Origin: Desulfogranum marinum
GTDB lineage: Bacteria; Desulfobacterota; Desulfobulbia; Desulfobulbales; Desulfobulbaceae
Direction of reading: 5' to 3'
DNA: 64,000 nt
Assembly (NCBI RefSeq): GCF_016918565.1
Contig: NZ_JAFFQD010000011.1
Coordinates: forward strand, 55,173 to 119,172
Shown here: positions 43,832-52,520 of the stretch, in pieces
Layout: the number at the start of each line of letters is the position of its first letter
Numbering within the stretch: the first letter of the stretch is position 1
Made by a program: the position numbers and the translations under genes
Notes under the pieces: model-generated
Seen by the model: the letters and a program-made list of their open reading frames with translations, nothing else
What the model was told of the DNA's origin: nothing
Databases searched by the model: none

Positions 43832-44506
43832 CTACCGGCTGCCTCTATGTTTGAAAGAGAGAACCAGCTCCTCTTCCTGTTGGGTAGCTGCAATTCCTAA
43901 AGGGGCAAGTAACTGAAACAGTGGTCTGCCAAAATAAAAAAGTTCACTGGCCACAGGCAATTGAAATTTTCTGTTGGCAAGGGTTCGATACCGCAGGTCT
44001 AAGTTGACCGTGGCCTCCAACGATTGCAGCAGCGCCTTATCTGCACCATTCTCGTCGAGCTGACTACTGACAGCACTTAAATCAGGACATGGGCAACTCG
44101 TGTCGTGTTCCCTGATCAGAGGCAACAATGGGTCGGCATCGTCAATACAATCAAACCGGGTAATCAGATTTTTTCCGGTAATGGTCAAAAGTGCTTCAGG
44201 AGCTGTACACTCCAATACTCTGCACGCAAGCGGACGATCTTGGTAAATACTGCACCGCAAGAAATCCTCATCGTAAAACTTGCAGCTCCAGCTCCCTGGT
44301 TTCCCTTGCAGCTTTAAAAATTCATGAGCTACCGGTCCTGCTTCGGAAGCCATGGGCTGAAAGGCCAGCTCACCCTGGCGAACGGTCACCAGGTCTTCAT
44401 ACTTCAATTTCTTTTCCTGGATCAAATGCAGATCCTGAGTATGCAGCGCAGCCCCCCCTTGCAGGCAGCAGGCTCCACAACGATCACAGCTTGTTTTTTT
44501 GACCAT
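43832..44506 (-). CDS. YkgJ family cysteine-cluster protein
   Basis: A 224-residue cytosolic protein. The N-terminal cysteine cluster SCDRCGACCLQGG, then WSCKFYDEDFLRCSIYQDRP with LACRVLEC, is the YkgJ/UPF0153 metal-cluster motif, probably binding zinc or an Fe-S centre. The C-terminal ~90 residues are less conserved. It starts 2 bases after the MOSC gene and is the last member of the metX-to-YkgJ minus-strand operon. The function is unknown; its place suggests a link to sulfur or cofactor metabolism. Confidence 0.85.
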   Translation of the reverse strand: MVKKTSCDRCGACCLQGGAALHTQDLHLIQEKKLKYEDLVTVRQGELAFQPMASEAGPVAHEFLKLQGKPGSWSCKFYDEDFLRCSIYQDRPLACRVLECTAPEALLTITGKNLITRFDCIDDADPLLPLIREHDTSCPCPDLSAVSSQLDENGADKALLQSLEATVNLDLRYRTLANRKFQLPVASELFYFGRPLFQLLAPLGIAATQQEEELVLSFKHRGSR

Positions 44507-44508
44507 GC

Positions 44509-44958
44509 CTATTTCGCCCCTTCCTCTTTACCCTTTACCTGGAGTTCATCCCCACGTCGAAGCACTCCGGGTGTAATCACTTTGGCAAAAATACCTTCCC
44601 GTGGCATGATACAGTCACCAACCTGCTGAAAAATTGCACATCCATGGTGACACTTTTTCCCTATCTGGGTGATTTCCAGTACGACACCATTGCTTTCCAG
44701 CAGGCTCCCGACGGGGAGAGTAGCCAGTTCAATGCCACTGGTGGTTATGTTTTCGGCAAAAGCCCCAGGATCAAGTTCCAGTCCTTTGTTGCGCATAACG
44801 TCTATGGATTCTTCAGCCAGAAGACTTACCTGTCTATGCCAGTTACCGGCATGGGCATCTCCCTCAATCCCGTGATCGACCTTCAATGTAATGCTTTCAA
44901 CCGGCTCTTTGTTGACACCTTTTTCCTTGCTCACATTCAACGAAATTATTTTTCCCAC
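44509..44958 (-). CDS. MOSC domain protein
   Basis: A 149-residue single MOSC domain. Visible motifs are LKVDHGIEGDAHAGNWHRQV, SLLAEESID, DPGAFAENITTSGIEL and LEITQIGKKCHHGCAIFQ, where the cysteine is the conserved sulfur carrier of molybdenum-cofactor sulfurase C-terminal domains. MOSC proteins handle sulfur transfer to metal centres such as Moco. It is encoded 4 bases after cysK, which would fit a thiol or sulfur-delivery role. No moa or mob genes are close. Confidence 0.88.
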   Translation of the reverse strand: MGKIISLNVSKEKGVNKEPVESITLKVDHGIEGDAHAGNWHRQVSLLAEESIDVMRNKGLELDPGAFAENITTSGIELATLPVGSLLESNGVVLEITQIGKKCHHGCAIFQQVGDCIMPREGIFAKVITPGVLRRGDELQVKGKEEGAK

Positions 44959-44962
44959 AATA

Positions 44963-45901
44963 CTACTCTCCTGCTTCTTTCATCAGATCGGTGCTTAAGT
45001 AACGTTCCCCAGTATCAGGCAGCACAACGACAACACGTTTTCCGGCAGACTCCGGTTTTGCCGCAATCTTACAAACACCTGCCATTGCGGCACCACAAGA
45101 AATCCCCGCCAATATTCCTTCACAGCGGGCAATCTCTTGCGCTTGGAGCACGGCTTCTTCATTTTCGACCTGGATAATTTCATCGATAACCGTACGATCC
45201 AGGATATCCGGGACAAAACCGGCTCCTATACCCTGAATCTTATGGGGACCCGGCTTACCACCGGAAAGAACAGGCGAGGCTGCAGGCTCCACTGCAACTA
45301 CCTTGATCTGCCGATCCTTTTCCTTCAGGTAACTGCCGACACCGGTGATGGTGCCGCCCGTACCCACACCGGCAACAAAAATATCAAGTTGCCCCTCGGT
45401 CTGTTCCCATATTTCCGGACCGGTTGTTTTTCTATGCATAGCCGGATTGGCAGGGTTTGCAAACTGGTTGGGCATCCAGGCGTTTGGGGTGTTGCGCTGT
45501 AGTTCCTCAGCTTTGCCGACGGCTCCTTTCATACCTTGTGTAGCCGGAGTCAGGATCAACTCAGCGCCAAGGTGCTTCAAAAGCTTTCGCCGTTCAATGC
45601 TCATGCTCTCCGGCATGGTCAAAATCAACCTATAGCCACGACTGGCGCTCAAAAAAGCTAAACCAATACCAGTGTTGCCGCTGGTCGGCTCAATAATAAC
45701 GGAATCGGAGGTGAGTAGCCCGGACTCCTCGGCATCAATGATCATGGCCAGCGCTACCCGATCCTTAACGCTGCCGAGAGGATTCATGGACTCCAGCTTG
45801 GCAAACAGCTCAATGCCCAACCTCTCCGAGGTATTTTTCAACTTCACCAACGGTGTTGCACCAACAGCATCAGCTATATTTTTGCAAAAATGAGTGCTCA
45901 T
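44963..45901 (-). CDS. cysK: Cysteine synthase (O-acetylserine sulfhydrylase)
   Basis: A 312-residue fold-type II PLP enzyme. ATPLVKLKN near the N-terminus, the PLP lysine in [11 protein letters not shown] (K46), the substrate loop TSGNTGIG at 73-80, the glycine-rich phosphate site [14 protein letters not shown] and SCGAAMAG are all present. It makes cysteine from O-acetylserine and sulfide. The start overlaps the stop of cysE by four bases, coupling production of the acetylated substrate to its use. Confidence 0.95.
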   Translation of the reverse strand: MSTHFCKNIADAVGATPLVKLKNTSERLGIELFAKLESMNPLGSVKDRVALAMIIDAEESGLLTSDSVIIEPTSGNTGIGLAFLSASRGYRLILTMPESMSIERRKLLKHLGAELILTPATQGMKGAVGKAEELQRNTPNAWMPNQFANPANPAMHRKTTGPEIWEQTEGQLDIFVAGVGTGGTITGVGSYLKEKDRQIKVVAVEPAASPVLSGGKPGPHKIQGIGAGFVPDILDRTVIDEIIQVENEEAVLQAQEIARCEGILAGISCGAAMAGVCKIAAKPESAGKRVVVVLPDTGERYLSTDLMKEAGE

Positions 45902-46905
45902 ATTTCCTCTCCCTGCCCCAGATATACAAGCTGCGGCTGTTTTAACAGAACCTTGGTATCAGGGCTTATAGACTCTGTCACCCACACGTTACCTCCAATC
46001 ACCGAGCGAGCGCCGACCACTGTTTCTCCGCCTAGTATGGTCGCATTGGCATAGATAATCACATTATCCTCAATGGTTGGATGACGCTTGACATTGCGCA
46101 GTTTTTCACCGGCATCTCTTGGCAGTGACAACGCACCTAGCGTTACCCCCTGATATATGCGAACCTGGCAGCCAATTTTAGTAGTGGCTCCAATGACAAC
46201 GCCTGCACCATGATCAATAAAAAATTTACCACCGATACTTGCGGCCGGATTAATATCGATGGCTGTCCGGTGAAAGGCATGCTCGCTCATTATCCGCGGC
46301 AGGAGCGGCACCTTCAATCGATGCAATTTATGGGCTAAACGATAGACCATGGTAGCAAACAGTCCCGGGTAGCTAAAAATAACCTGGTCCCGGTTGGCGG
46401 CTGCCGGATCACCTTCAAGAGTTGCTTCGATGTCGGATTCGAGCAGTTTACGTATTTCCGGCAACGACTTCACCAGCCCTGCTGCGAGTTCATAACTGCG
46501 TTCACCACAGCGGGTACACTCCTGGTTATGACGGAAACAATCGTGGCGAATTGCCGAACTGATCTGCCTTGCCAGATTTTCATACAACAAGCTGAGTTGC
46601 TGCCCCAAATAGTATTCAAGATTTTCAGGCCGCAGGATCATAGAGGTAAAATATCCGGGAAACAGAATCCGCTGCACCTGTTCGACCAGTTTGATCACCT
46701 CTTCTTTAGAAGGAATGGGAACCGGTTCAATATGGCTGGTAAAACGGCCGCTTTTAAACTCTTCAGCCAGTTCCTCCACAACTGCCGGAATCGGATTAAC
46801 AATCTCCGCTGCTCCAGCAGCATCAGTGCTGCAGTCAGTACTGCAGGTACTGGTGACTATCTCCTGCTGCCCGCAGGGAAGATCACCCTTAATAGTAGTC
46901 ACCAT
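45898..46905 (-). CDS. cysE: Serine O-acetyltransferase
   Basis: A 335-residue serine acetyltransferase of the longer EpsC-like type. An N-terminal helical region with [20 protein letters not shown] and four cysteines ([13 protein letters not shown]) precedes the left-handed beta-helix: [40 protein letters not shown] and [18 protein letters not shown]. The catalytic His is in DHGAG. It acetylates serine from acetyl-CoA. The extreme N-terminus has an unusual [14 protein letters not shown] segment. It abuts metW upstream and cysK downstream. Confidence 0.93.
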   Translation of the reverse strand: MVTTIKGDLPCGQQEIVTSTCSTDCSTDAAGAAEIVNPIPAVVEELAEEFKSGRFTSHIEPVPIPSKEEVIKLVEQVQRILFPGYFTSMILRPENLEYYLGQQLSLLYENLARQISSAIRHDCFRHNQECTRCGERSYELAAGLVKSLPEIRKLLESDIEATLEGDPAAANRDQVIFSYPGLFATMVYRLAHKLHRLKVPLLPRIMSEHAFHRTAIDINPAASIGGKFFIDHGAGVVIGATTKIGCQVRIYQGVTLGALSLPRDAGEKLRNVKRHPTIEDNVIIYANATILGGETVVGARSVIGGNVWVTESISPDTKVLLKQPQLVYLGQGEEI

Positions 46906-47537
46906 TATACTCGCTCCAACATCATTATACCGTAGGTAGCCCTAAAATTTTTAAAATAACGGACTGTATTGCCTTTACAATCATGGTGATGGGTGTTTAT
47001 TGCCACCTCTTTAACCACCCTTACCCCAATCATGTGCAAAAACCGATGGAAATCTCTTATGGAAATAACTCGGATATTGGGTGTATTGTACCAATCATAC
47101 GGTAGCTGATCCGTTACCGGTGCCGTCCCAAAAAAAAGAACCTGCAACCTGCAGGACCAATGGGCAAAATTAGGAAAACTGACTATTACCCGTTTGCCGA
47201 TGCGAAGCAAATCGAGCAATAATTCCCTGGGATCTCTTATTTGTTGCAGGGTCTGGCTCAGGACAACCACATCAAATCTGTTCTTAGGGTAGTCTCCCAC
47301 CTCCTCCCGAAAATCGCCTTGTAATACCGTCAAGCCGCGCTCAATGCAATGGGCAACTTTTTCCTCGGAAAAATCGATCCCTGTTCCTTTCACCTTGCGA
47401 TGCTCTTTAAGATAGGCCAGCAGATCACCATTGGCACAACCCAAATCAAGCACCCGTGAACCTGGAGCAATCCATGAAGCAATAACCTGGAGATCAAAGC
47501 GCATAGTCGCACACGACGTATCAGCATTGTTCATCAT
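46905..47537 (-). CDS. metW: Methionine biosynthesis protein MetW
   Basis: A 210-residue class I methyltransferase-like protein. Motif I is SRVLDLGCANGDLLAYL; other family blocks are GTGIDFSEEKVAHCIERGL, LQGDFREEV, SQTLQQIRDP and SFPNFAHWSCRLQVLFFG with LPYDWYNTPNIRV. MetW acts together with MetX in homoserine acylation in several proteobacteria. Its start lies 17 bases inside the 3' end of metX, and it abuts cysE by one base. Confidence 0.94.
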   Translation of the reverse strand: MMNNADTSCATMRFDLQVIASWIAPGSRVLDLGCANGDLLAYLKEHRKVKGTGIDFSEEKVAHCIERGLTVLQGDFREEVGDYPKNRFDVVVLSQTLQQIRDPRELLLDLLRIGKRVIVSFPNFAHWSCRLQVLFFGTAPVTDQLPYDWYNTPNIRVISIRDFHRFLHMIGVRVVKEVAINTHHHDCKGNTVRYFKNFRATYGIMMLERV

Positions 47538-48672
47538 ACACTCTATCTAAAAAACCATTGATTAACCCATTGAGCCGTTCATTCGGCAGCAAAAAGGCAT
47601 CGTGCCCCCCCTGAGCCTCAACTTCACAAAAGCTGACATCGCTCCCGTTTTTCTTGAGCACCGAGACCAACGCTTTTGACTGATAGGTTGGATAGAGCCA
47701 ATCAGAACTAAAGGAAACGACAAGAAACGTCACATTGGCAAGCCCCTCGTTTACCAGCATACTCCCGTCACCCCGGGCAAGGTCGAAATAATCTGCTGCC
47801 TTGGTTATATACAATAGAGAATTGGCATCAAAACGATCGACAAATTTTTTCCCCTGATGATGCAGGTAACTCTCAACCTGAAAATCGCTATCAAAACCAA
47901 AAGAAAGTGTATCCCGGTAGAGCCTACGCCCAAACTTTTCACGCATGGCATCATCAGAAAGATAGGTCACATGGCCAATCATCCTTGCAACTGCAAGCCC
48001 GTGGGTTGGTCCCGATCCGTTATAATAGTCACCCTGATTCCAATCCGGATCTGCCATGATTGCCTGCCTGGCCACTTCATTAAAGGCAATGGCCTGGGCG
48101 GAGTGACGAAGAGTTGTCGCCAAAGGAATCGCCGAATGAACCATCTCCGGATACTCCACACACCATCGCAGTACCTGCATTCCTCCTACGGAGCCGCCGA
48201 TAACCGAGAGCAATTTTTTTATACCCAGATGATCAATAAGCTCCTTTTGTGCCCGCACCATATCCTTTATAGTCACCATGGGAAAACTGAGCCCATAGGG
48301 TTTTCCTGTGACGGGATGAGGAGAGGAGGGCCCTGTTGAGCCGACACAACTGCCTAAAATATTGGAACAGATGACAAAATATTTATTGGTGTCAATGGGT
48401 TTGTCAGGCCCGACCATATTGTCCCACCATCCCGGTCGCTCATCTTCCTCTTTCAAATAGCCTGCAACGTGCGAATCCCCGGAAAAAGCATGGTGGATAA
48501 GAATGGCATTATTTTTTTGTGCATTAAGGGTTCCCCAGGTCTCATAGGCAAGGGTAATCGGTCCCAATTTTTCGCCACAGTCCAATACCATCTCGTCGGG
48601 CGGATGGGCAAAAGTGTAGTATTGCCGTTCCACCAGTGTCTTTCTTTTATTATTATCCGTTGACGTGACCAT
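47521..48672 (-). CDS. metX: Homoserine O-acetyltransferase (or O-succinyltransferase) MetX
   Basis: A 383-residue alpha/beta-hydrolase. LAYETWGTLN, the oxyanion block HAFSGDSHVAGY, the nucleophile elbow VIGGSVGGMQ (Ser161) and the Asp/His of the triad in SSDWLYP and GGHDAFL are present. It activates homoserine for direct sulfhydrylation or transsulfuration to methionine. Whether acetyl or succinyl is used cannot be decided here. It is the first gene of the metX-metW-cysE-cysK-MOSC-YkgJ operon. Start ATG 48672. Confidence 0.94.
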   Translation of the reverse strand: MVTSTDNNKRKTLVERQYYTFAHPPDEMVLDCGEKLGPITLAYETWGTLNAQKNNAILIHHAFSGDSHVAGYLKEEDERPGWWDNMVGPDKPIDTNKYFVICSNILGSCVGSTGPSSPHPVTGKPYGLSFPMVTIKDMVRAQKELIDHLGIKKLLSVIGGSVGGMQVLRWCVEYPEMVHSAIPLATTLRHSAQAIAFNEVARQAIMADPDWNQGDYYNGSGPTHGLAVARMIGHVTYLSDDAMREKFGRRLYRDTLSFGFDSDFQVESYLHHQGKKFVDRFDANSLLYITKAADYFDLARGDGSMLVNEGLANVTFLVVSFSSDWLYPTYQSKALVSVLKKNGSDVSFCEVEAQGGHDAFLLPNERLNGLINGFLDRVYDEQC

Positions 48673-48975
48673 GGCCTTATTTAGTCAAACAATACAAGTT
48701 CCAGTTCAGGGTAGATTGAGAGTTTTTGACCTTCGCTGAAGTTACGTTTCGAAAAACACAAAATTCAAGCAACAACAAATAGACACCACCTCTACCATAG
48801 AGCGGTGCTCAGCACCGGCATGCTTCATACCACAAAGTGACACAAATGCATCCGAAAAAATTCGTTCAGCGTAGTTAAACAGTAGCTACGAGTAACCACA
48901 AGTCCAGCCGGTTGCTACTAAAAAAAAGCGGGTCCATAAAGGACCCGCTTTCACACCAACTGATAAATATTGATG
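48673..48975. other. Intergenic region upstream of metX
   Basis: About 300 bases that should carry the metX promoter. I looked for SAM-I, SAM-II and SAM/SAH riboswitch cores and did not find one. A GCGGTGCTCAGCACCGGC inverted repeat near 48801-48818 could be a small regulatory hairpin. The porin terminator lies at the right side. Confidence 0.4.
48920..48950 (-). terminator. Porin terminator
   Basis: The arms AAGCGGGTCC (48926-48935) and GGACCCGCTT (48941-48950) pair perfectly with a 5-base loop. On the minus strand a T run follows. It lies 26 bases after the porin stop codon. Confidence 0.85.
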
Positions 48976-50235
48976 TTAAAACTTTATTTCCAGCCTGGCA
49001 TAGGTGCCAAAGGCACCATCATCTTCCACCCCAGCCCCATCAAGCCGACCGTCAAAATCAGGTAGGAGATACCCTGCCTTCCAGGTAAAATCAGCGCCTT
49101 TAGAAATCACATAGGTTAAAGAACCTGATATTTCCATCAACTTAGCCAATCTTTTATCGTCCACGGCCACATTATCATTACCATCAATATTCACCCACAC
49201 AAAATTACCAACCAGGCGCAGCTGTTCGCTGACGTCATAGGTAACAGATGGCGCAATCCAGAACCAGTCCCCTTCAGCGCCCAATTGATCAAACACAGCA
49301 ATAGGTTCATTATTACCGTTACCGGTCATAATCCAACCAAAATCATTATCGACGGCAAAATCATTTGTGGACAGGCCGATGTTCAATGCTGGAGTAAAGT
49401 TACCCATGGGATACTCTACCTGACCATACCATCCCCAGCCATCGTCAGGATCGGTGTTAACTGGATCAGCAGCAGAATCTCCGTCCGCCTCCATGCTTGA
49501 ATTAATAAAGCCGGCCTCCTTAAAGGCAAGCTCGGTTTCCAAATTAAAGTCCATTAACAGACCGCGCATATACACAGAGGCTACCACTCCGCTTCTATCC
49601 TCTACATACTTCCCCGTAGCAAATTCATCTCGCTGATCATCAAAATAGGCCACATTCAGCTGTGCAAAACAGTTCTCGCTGAATTCTCCCTTGGCAACCA
49701 AACCGTACATCATCCAGTCGTTGTCTTCTATTTGATCAATCTCAACATCAGACACCTGCCCTTCACTCAAGGTATCGACCAAGCCGATGAAGTGATATTT
49801 GTCAATTCCCCAATCAACACTCACTCGAGCAACACTTTGATCCCACTGAAGAAACTTGGTGATATTAGACTTTATCTTACCGGCCTCAACCACAGTAGGG
49901 CCGATGGGAACGCCTATATAGGCATAATCAACCCATATATTATTATCATTAGCCGGATCTGCCGCCCCGTCCATTTTGGTATCGCCCAAACGCAATCGGC
50001 CTTTTGCATAAGCACCGCCTGCGGCTGTACCGGTCACAACAAAACGAGCGCGACTATCTGCATAGCTGGCAGCATCCTTGTCTGAGTTGCCGAAATCATA
50101 TTTATCCTTGTAGATAACCCGCGCCCTGCCGTCTCCGGTTATGGTCACACCTGGCTCAGTAGCCGTACTGACATCAGGTGTAAACATACCGGACACAAGT
50201 AAGGCTGCACCTACTGCAAACATTTTATTCATCAC
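48976..50235 (-). CDS. Outer-membrane porin
   Basis: A 419-residue beta-barrel protein. A signal peptide (MFAVGAALLVSGMFTPDVST, cut near STA) precedes GVTITGDGRARVIYKDKYDF. Many alternating amphipathic strands follow, with acidic loops (DSAADPVNTDPDDGWGW), and the C-terminus is YARLEIKF with the terminal Phe used by BamA for recognition. It lacks any ligand-gated (TonB) domain. It probably forms a general or anion/cation-selective channel. Its own terminator and ~65 bases to ettA make it a single gene. Confidence 0.8.
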   Translation of the reverse strand: MMNKMFAVGAALLVSGMFTPDVSTATEPGVTITGDGRARVIYKDKYDFGNSDKDAASYADSRARFVVTGTAAGGAYAKGRLRLGDTKMDGAADPANDNNIWVDYAYIGVPIGPTVVEAGKIKSNITKFLQWDQSVARVSVDWGIDKYHFIGLVDTLSEGQVSDVEIDQIEDNDWMMYGLVAKGEFSENCFAQLNVAYFDDQRDEFATGKYVEDRSGVVASVYMRGLLMDFNLETELAFKEAGFINSSMEADGDSAADPVNTDPDDGWGWYGQVEYPMGNFTPALNIGLSTNDFAVDNDFGWIMTGNGNNEPIAVFDQLGAEGDWFWIAPSVTYDVSEQLRLVGNFVWVNIDGNDNVAVDDKRLAKLMEISGSLTYVISKGADFTWKAGYLLPDFDGRLDGAGVEDDGAFGTYARLEIKF

Positions 50236-50302
50236 GTCCCTCCTTTTGTTTCAAGCTCTATTATGGATTATAGGTTCATACGTGAAAAACATCTTTTACA
50301 TC

Positions 50303-51988
50303 TTAGCGGGTCAACTGCCGATACCGTATACGATGGGGTTGATCGGCATCAGCACCTTTCCGCCGCTTATAGTCCTGCTCATAGTCGGAATAGTTTCCTT
50401 CAAACCAAACTACCTCGGAATTTCCTTCAAAAGCCATAATATGGGTGGCAATCCTATCTAGAAACCAACGATCATGGCTGATAACCACCGCGCAACCGGC
50501 AAAGTTTTCCAACGCTTCTTCCAACGCCCGCATGGTATTGACATCCAGGTCATTGGTCGGTTCATCCAAAAGCAGTACATTGCCACCCTCTTTGAGGGTA
50601 CAGGCTAGATGCACACGATTACGCTGACCACCGGAGATTTCACTGACCTTGTTCTGCTGCTCGCTGCCGGTAAAATTAAACTTAGCCACATAAGCGCGCG
50701 AATTATATTCGTGGGTACCGAGCCAGATGGTATCTTGTCCTTCTGATATGGCTTCCCAGATATTCTGATTCGGATCTAAACTGTCACGACTCTGATCCAC
50801 ATAGGCCAGTTTTACCGTCTCTCCTATGCGGATCGTCCCTTTATCCGGCTGCTCCTGACCGGTAATCATCTTAAAGAGGGTCGATTTTCCCGCACCATTG
50901 GGCCCCACAATGCCGACAATACCACCGGGTGGCAGCGAAAAGTTTAAGTTATCAATAAGCACCCGGTCGTTAAAAGCCTTGGACAGTCCTTCTGCTTCAA
51001 TAACGACTTTCCCTAAACGAGGACCGGGTGGGAGATACAGTTCCAAATCGCTATCGAGCTTGTCGGTTTCCTGATTCAGTAACTTCTCGTAAGCAGTAAT
51101 ACGCGCCTTGGATTTGGACCTTTTGCCCTTGGGGCTCATCCGAATCCACTCAAGCTCGCGCTGCAGAGTTTGCTGCCGCTTACTCTCTTTCTTTTCTTCC
51201 TGGGACAACCTTTTTTCCTTCTGTTCCAACCACGAAGAATAATTGCCTTTCCAGGGGATCCCCTGACCACGGTCAAGCTCCAAAATCCATCCGGCTACAT
51301 TATCGAGAAAATAACGATCATGGGTCACCGCAATAACGGTTCCCGCATACTTCTGCAGGTGCTGTTCCAACCACGAGACAGACTCTGCATCCAGATGGTT
51401 GGTCGGTTCATCAAGAAGCAAAATATCCGGCTGCTTGAGTAAAATCCGGCAAAGCGCAACCCGACGCTGCTCACCGCCGGACAAGACATCCATTTTCATA
51501 TCACCGGGCGGACACCGTAAGGCATCCATGGCCATATCAAGTTTACTGTCCAGGTTCCAGGCATCAAGAACATCCAGTTTATCCTGCACCTCGGCCTGCC
51601 GATCCAACAGCGCCTGCATGGCATCATCATCCATGGGTTCGGCAAATTGCTCGTTGATAGCGTTAAACTCGGCCATCAAATCCAGTGTTGTCTGAGCTCC
51701 CTCTTCCACCACCTCGCGCACAGTCTTATCCGCATCAAAAACAGGTTCCTGGGGCAGGTAATCGATGGTAAAGCCATCCGACATCACCGTTTTGCCGTCA
51801 AATTCCTGGTCAATACCTGCTAAAATCCGCAACAGGGTACTTTTCCCGGAACCGTTCAGGCCAAGTACACCTATCTTAGCTCCGTAGAAATAGGAAAGAG
51901 ATATATTTTTTAATATTTGTTTTTCTTTATATTTTTTACTGACTTTGATCATCGAATAGATGATCTTGTTTGGCTCATTTGTGCTCAT
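50303..51988 (-). CDS. ettA: Energy-dependent translational throttle protein EttA
   Basis: A 561-residue ABC-F protein with two ATPase domains: Walker A GLNGSGKST and GPNGAGKST, signatures LSGGEQRRVALC and ISGGQRNRVHLA, and Walker B LLLDEPTNHLD and LLLDEPTNDLD. The linker ESKRQQTLQRELEWIRMSPK and the arm region fit EttA. It binds the ribosomal E site and gates elongation by ATP/ADP ratio. No efflux domain is present. It stands alone on the minus strand. Confidence 0.94.
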   Translation of the reverse strand: MSTNEPNKIIYSMIKVSKKYKEKQILKNISLSYFYGAKIGVLGLNGSGKSTLLRILAGIDQEFDGKTVMSDGFTIDYLPQEPVFDADKTVREVVEEGAQTTLDLMAEFNAINEQFAEPMDDDAMQALLDRQAEVQDKLDVLDAWNLDSKLDMAMDALRCPPGDMKMDVLSGGEQRRVALCRILLKQPDILLLDEPTNHLDAESVSWLEQHLQKYAGTVIAVTHDRYFLDNVAGWILELDRGQGIPWKGNYSSWLEQKEKRLSQEEKKESKRQQTLQRELEWIRMSPKGKRSKSKARITAYEKLLNQETDKLDSDLELYLPPGPRLGKVVIEAEGLSKAFNDRVLIDNLNFSLPPGGIVGIVGPNGAGKSTLFKMITGQEQPDKGTIRIGETVKLAYVDQSRDSLDPNQNIWEAISEGQDTIWLGTHEYNSRAYVAKFNFTGSEQQNKVSEISGGQRNRVHLACTLKEGGNVLLLDEPTNDLDVNTMRALEEALENFAGCAVVISHDRWFLDRIATHIMAFEGNSEVVWFEGNYSDYEQDYKRRKGADADQPHRIRYRQLTR

Positions 51989-52520
51989 CTTACAGGTATC
52001 CTTTCAATGGTTTCCGGCGTATTTATGTTCAACGCGACATCTCTTTTGGGTGGTACTCCCACCTCTCTATTTTTCTTTGGAGTGTTTATACCCACCTCGC
52101 AAGGGAAACACAACAGGAGCTTTATTCGGACTAGAAAACAATCACTTTTCCAGAATCTATTAAAAATAGGATGAACGAGGAACGGATGAAAAAACTTGCT
52201 GGTTCAGGCCGCAGACTCTTCACGGCCCTGAGTTGCTAAGAGAGACGAAAACTTAGAACCTAAATCTTGCATGTCGATTTCGCCGAATCTGCTTTGTTTG
52301 CGAACACTTGAAGTACTACAGTACGTCTGCGTGTACGCAGCCTCACACTTTCGGCAAACTTGGCAATTGCAGGATTTAGGTAGAACTATATTCCAGCCAG
52401 AAAAATATAGAATTTTTGAAGCCTCTCAGCACAGGGGAACACAAATATTTGATCCACCGACAAAACAATGACGAATCGTGGCGCCTGAAAAATGAACAAA
52501 ATTTCAAAAATAACTACCAA
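51989..52520. other. Intergenic region with a palindromic repeat element, no gene
   Basis: About 530 bases between ettA and the radical SAM gene. A few plus-strand frames are open but lack ribosome sites and any recognisable product. A CAGGCCG/CGGCCCTG imperfect hairpin lies near 52205-52230. The main content is the element at 52258-52381. Confidence 0.5.
52258..52381. repeat. 124-bp element with terminal inverted repeats (MITE-like)
   Basis: The left end ACCTAAATCTTGCA (52258-52271) is the inverse complement of the right end TGCAGGATTTAGGT (52368-52381) at 13 of 14 positions. Inside are two further palindromes: GTACTACAGTAC and CTGCGTGTACGCAG (52327-52340). The element contains no coding sequence. 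The architecture of terminal inverted repeats, nested hairpins and small size matches a miniature non-autonomous element or a palindromic intergenic repeat. Only one copy is in the window, so mobility is not shown. Confidence 0.5.

Noticed and set aside
48673..48920. SAM riboswitch upstream of metX
   Set aside because: No SAM-I, SAM-II or SAM/SAH core could be recognised.
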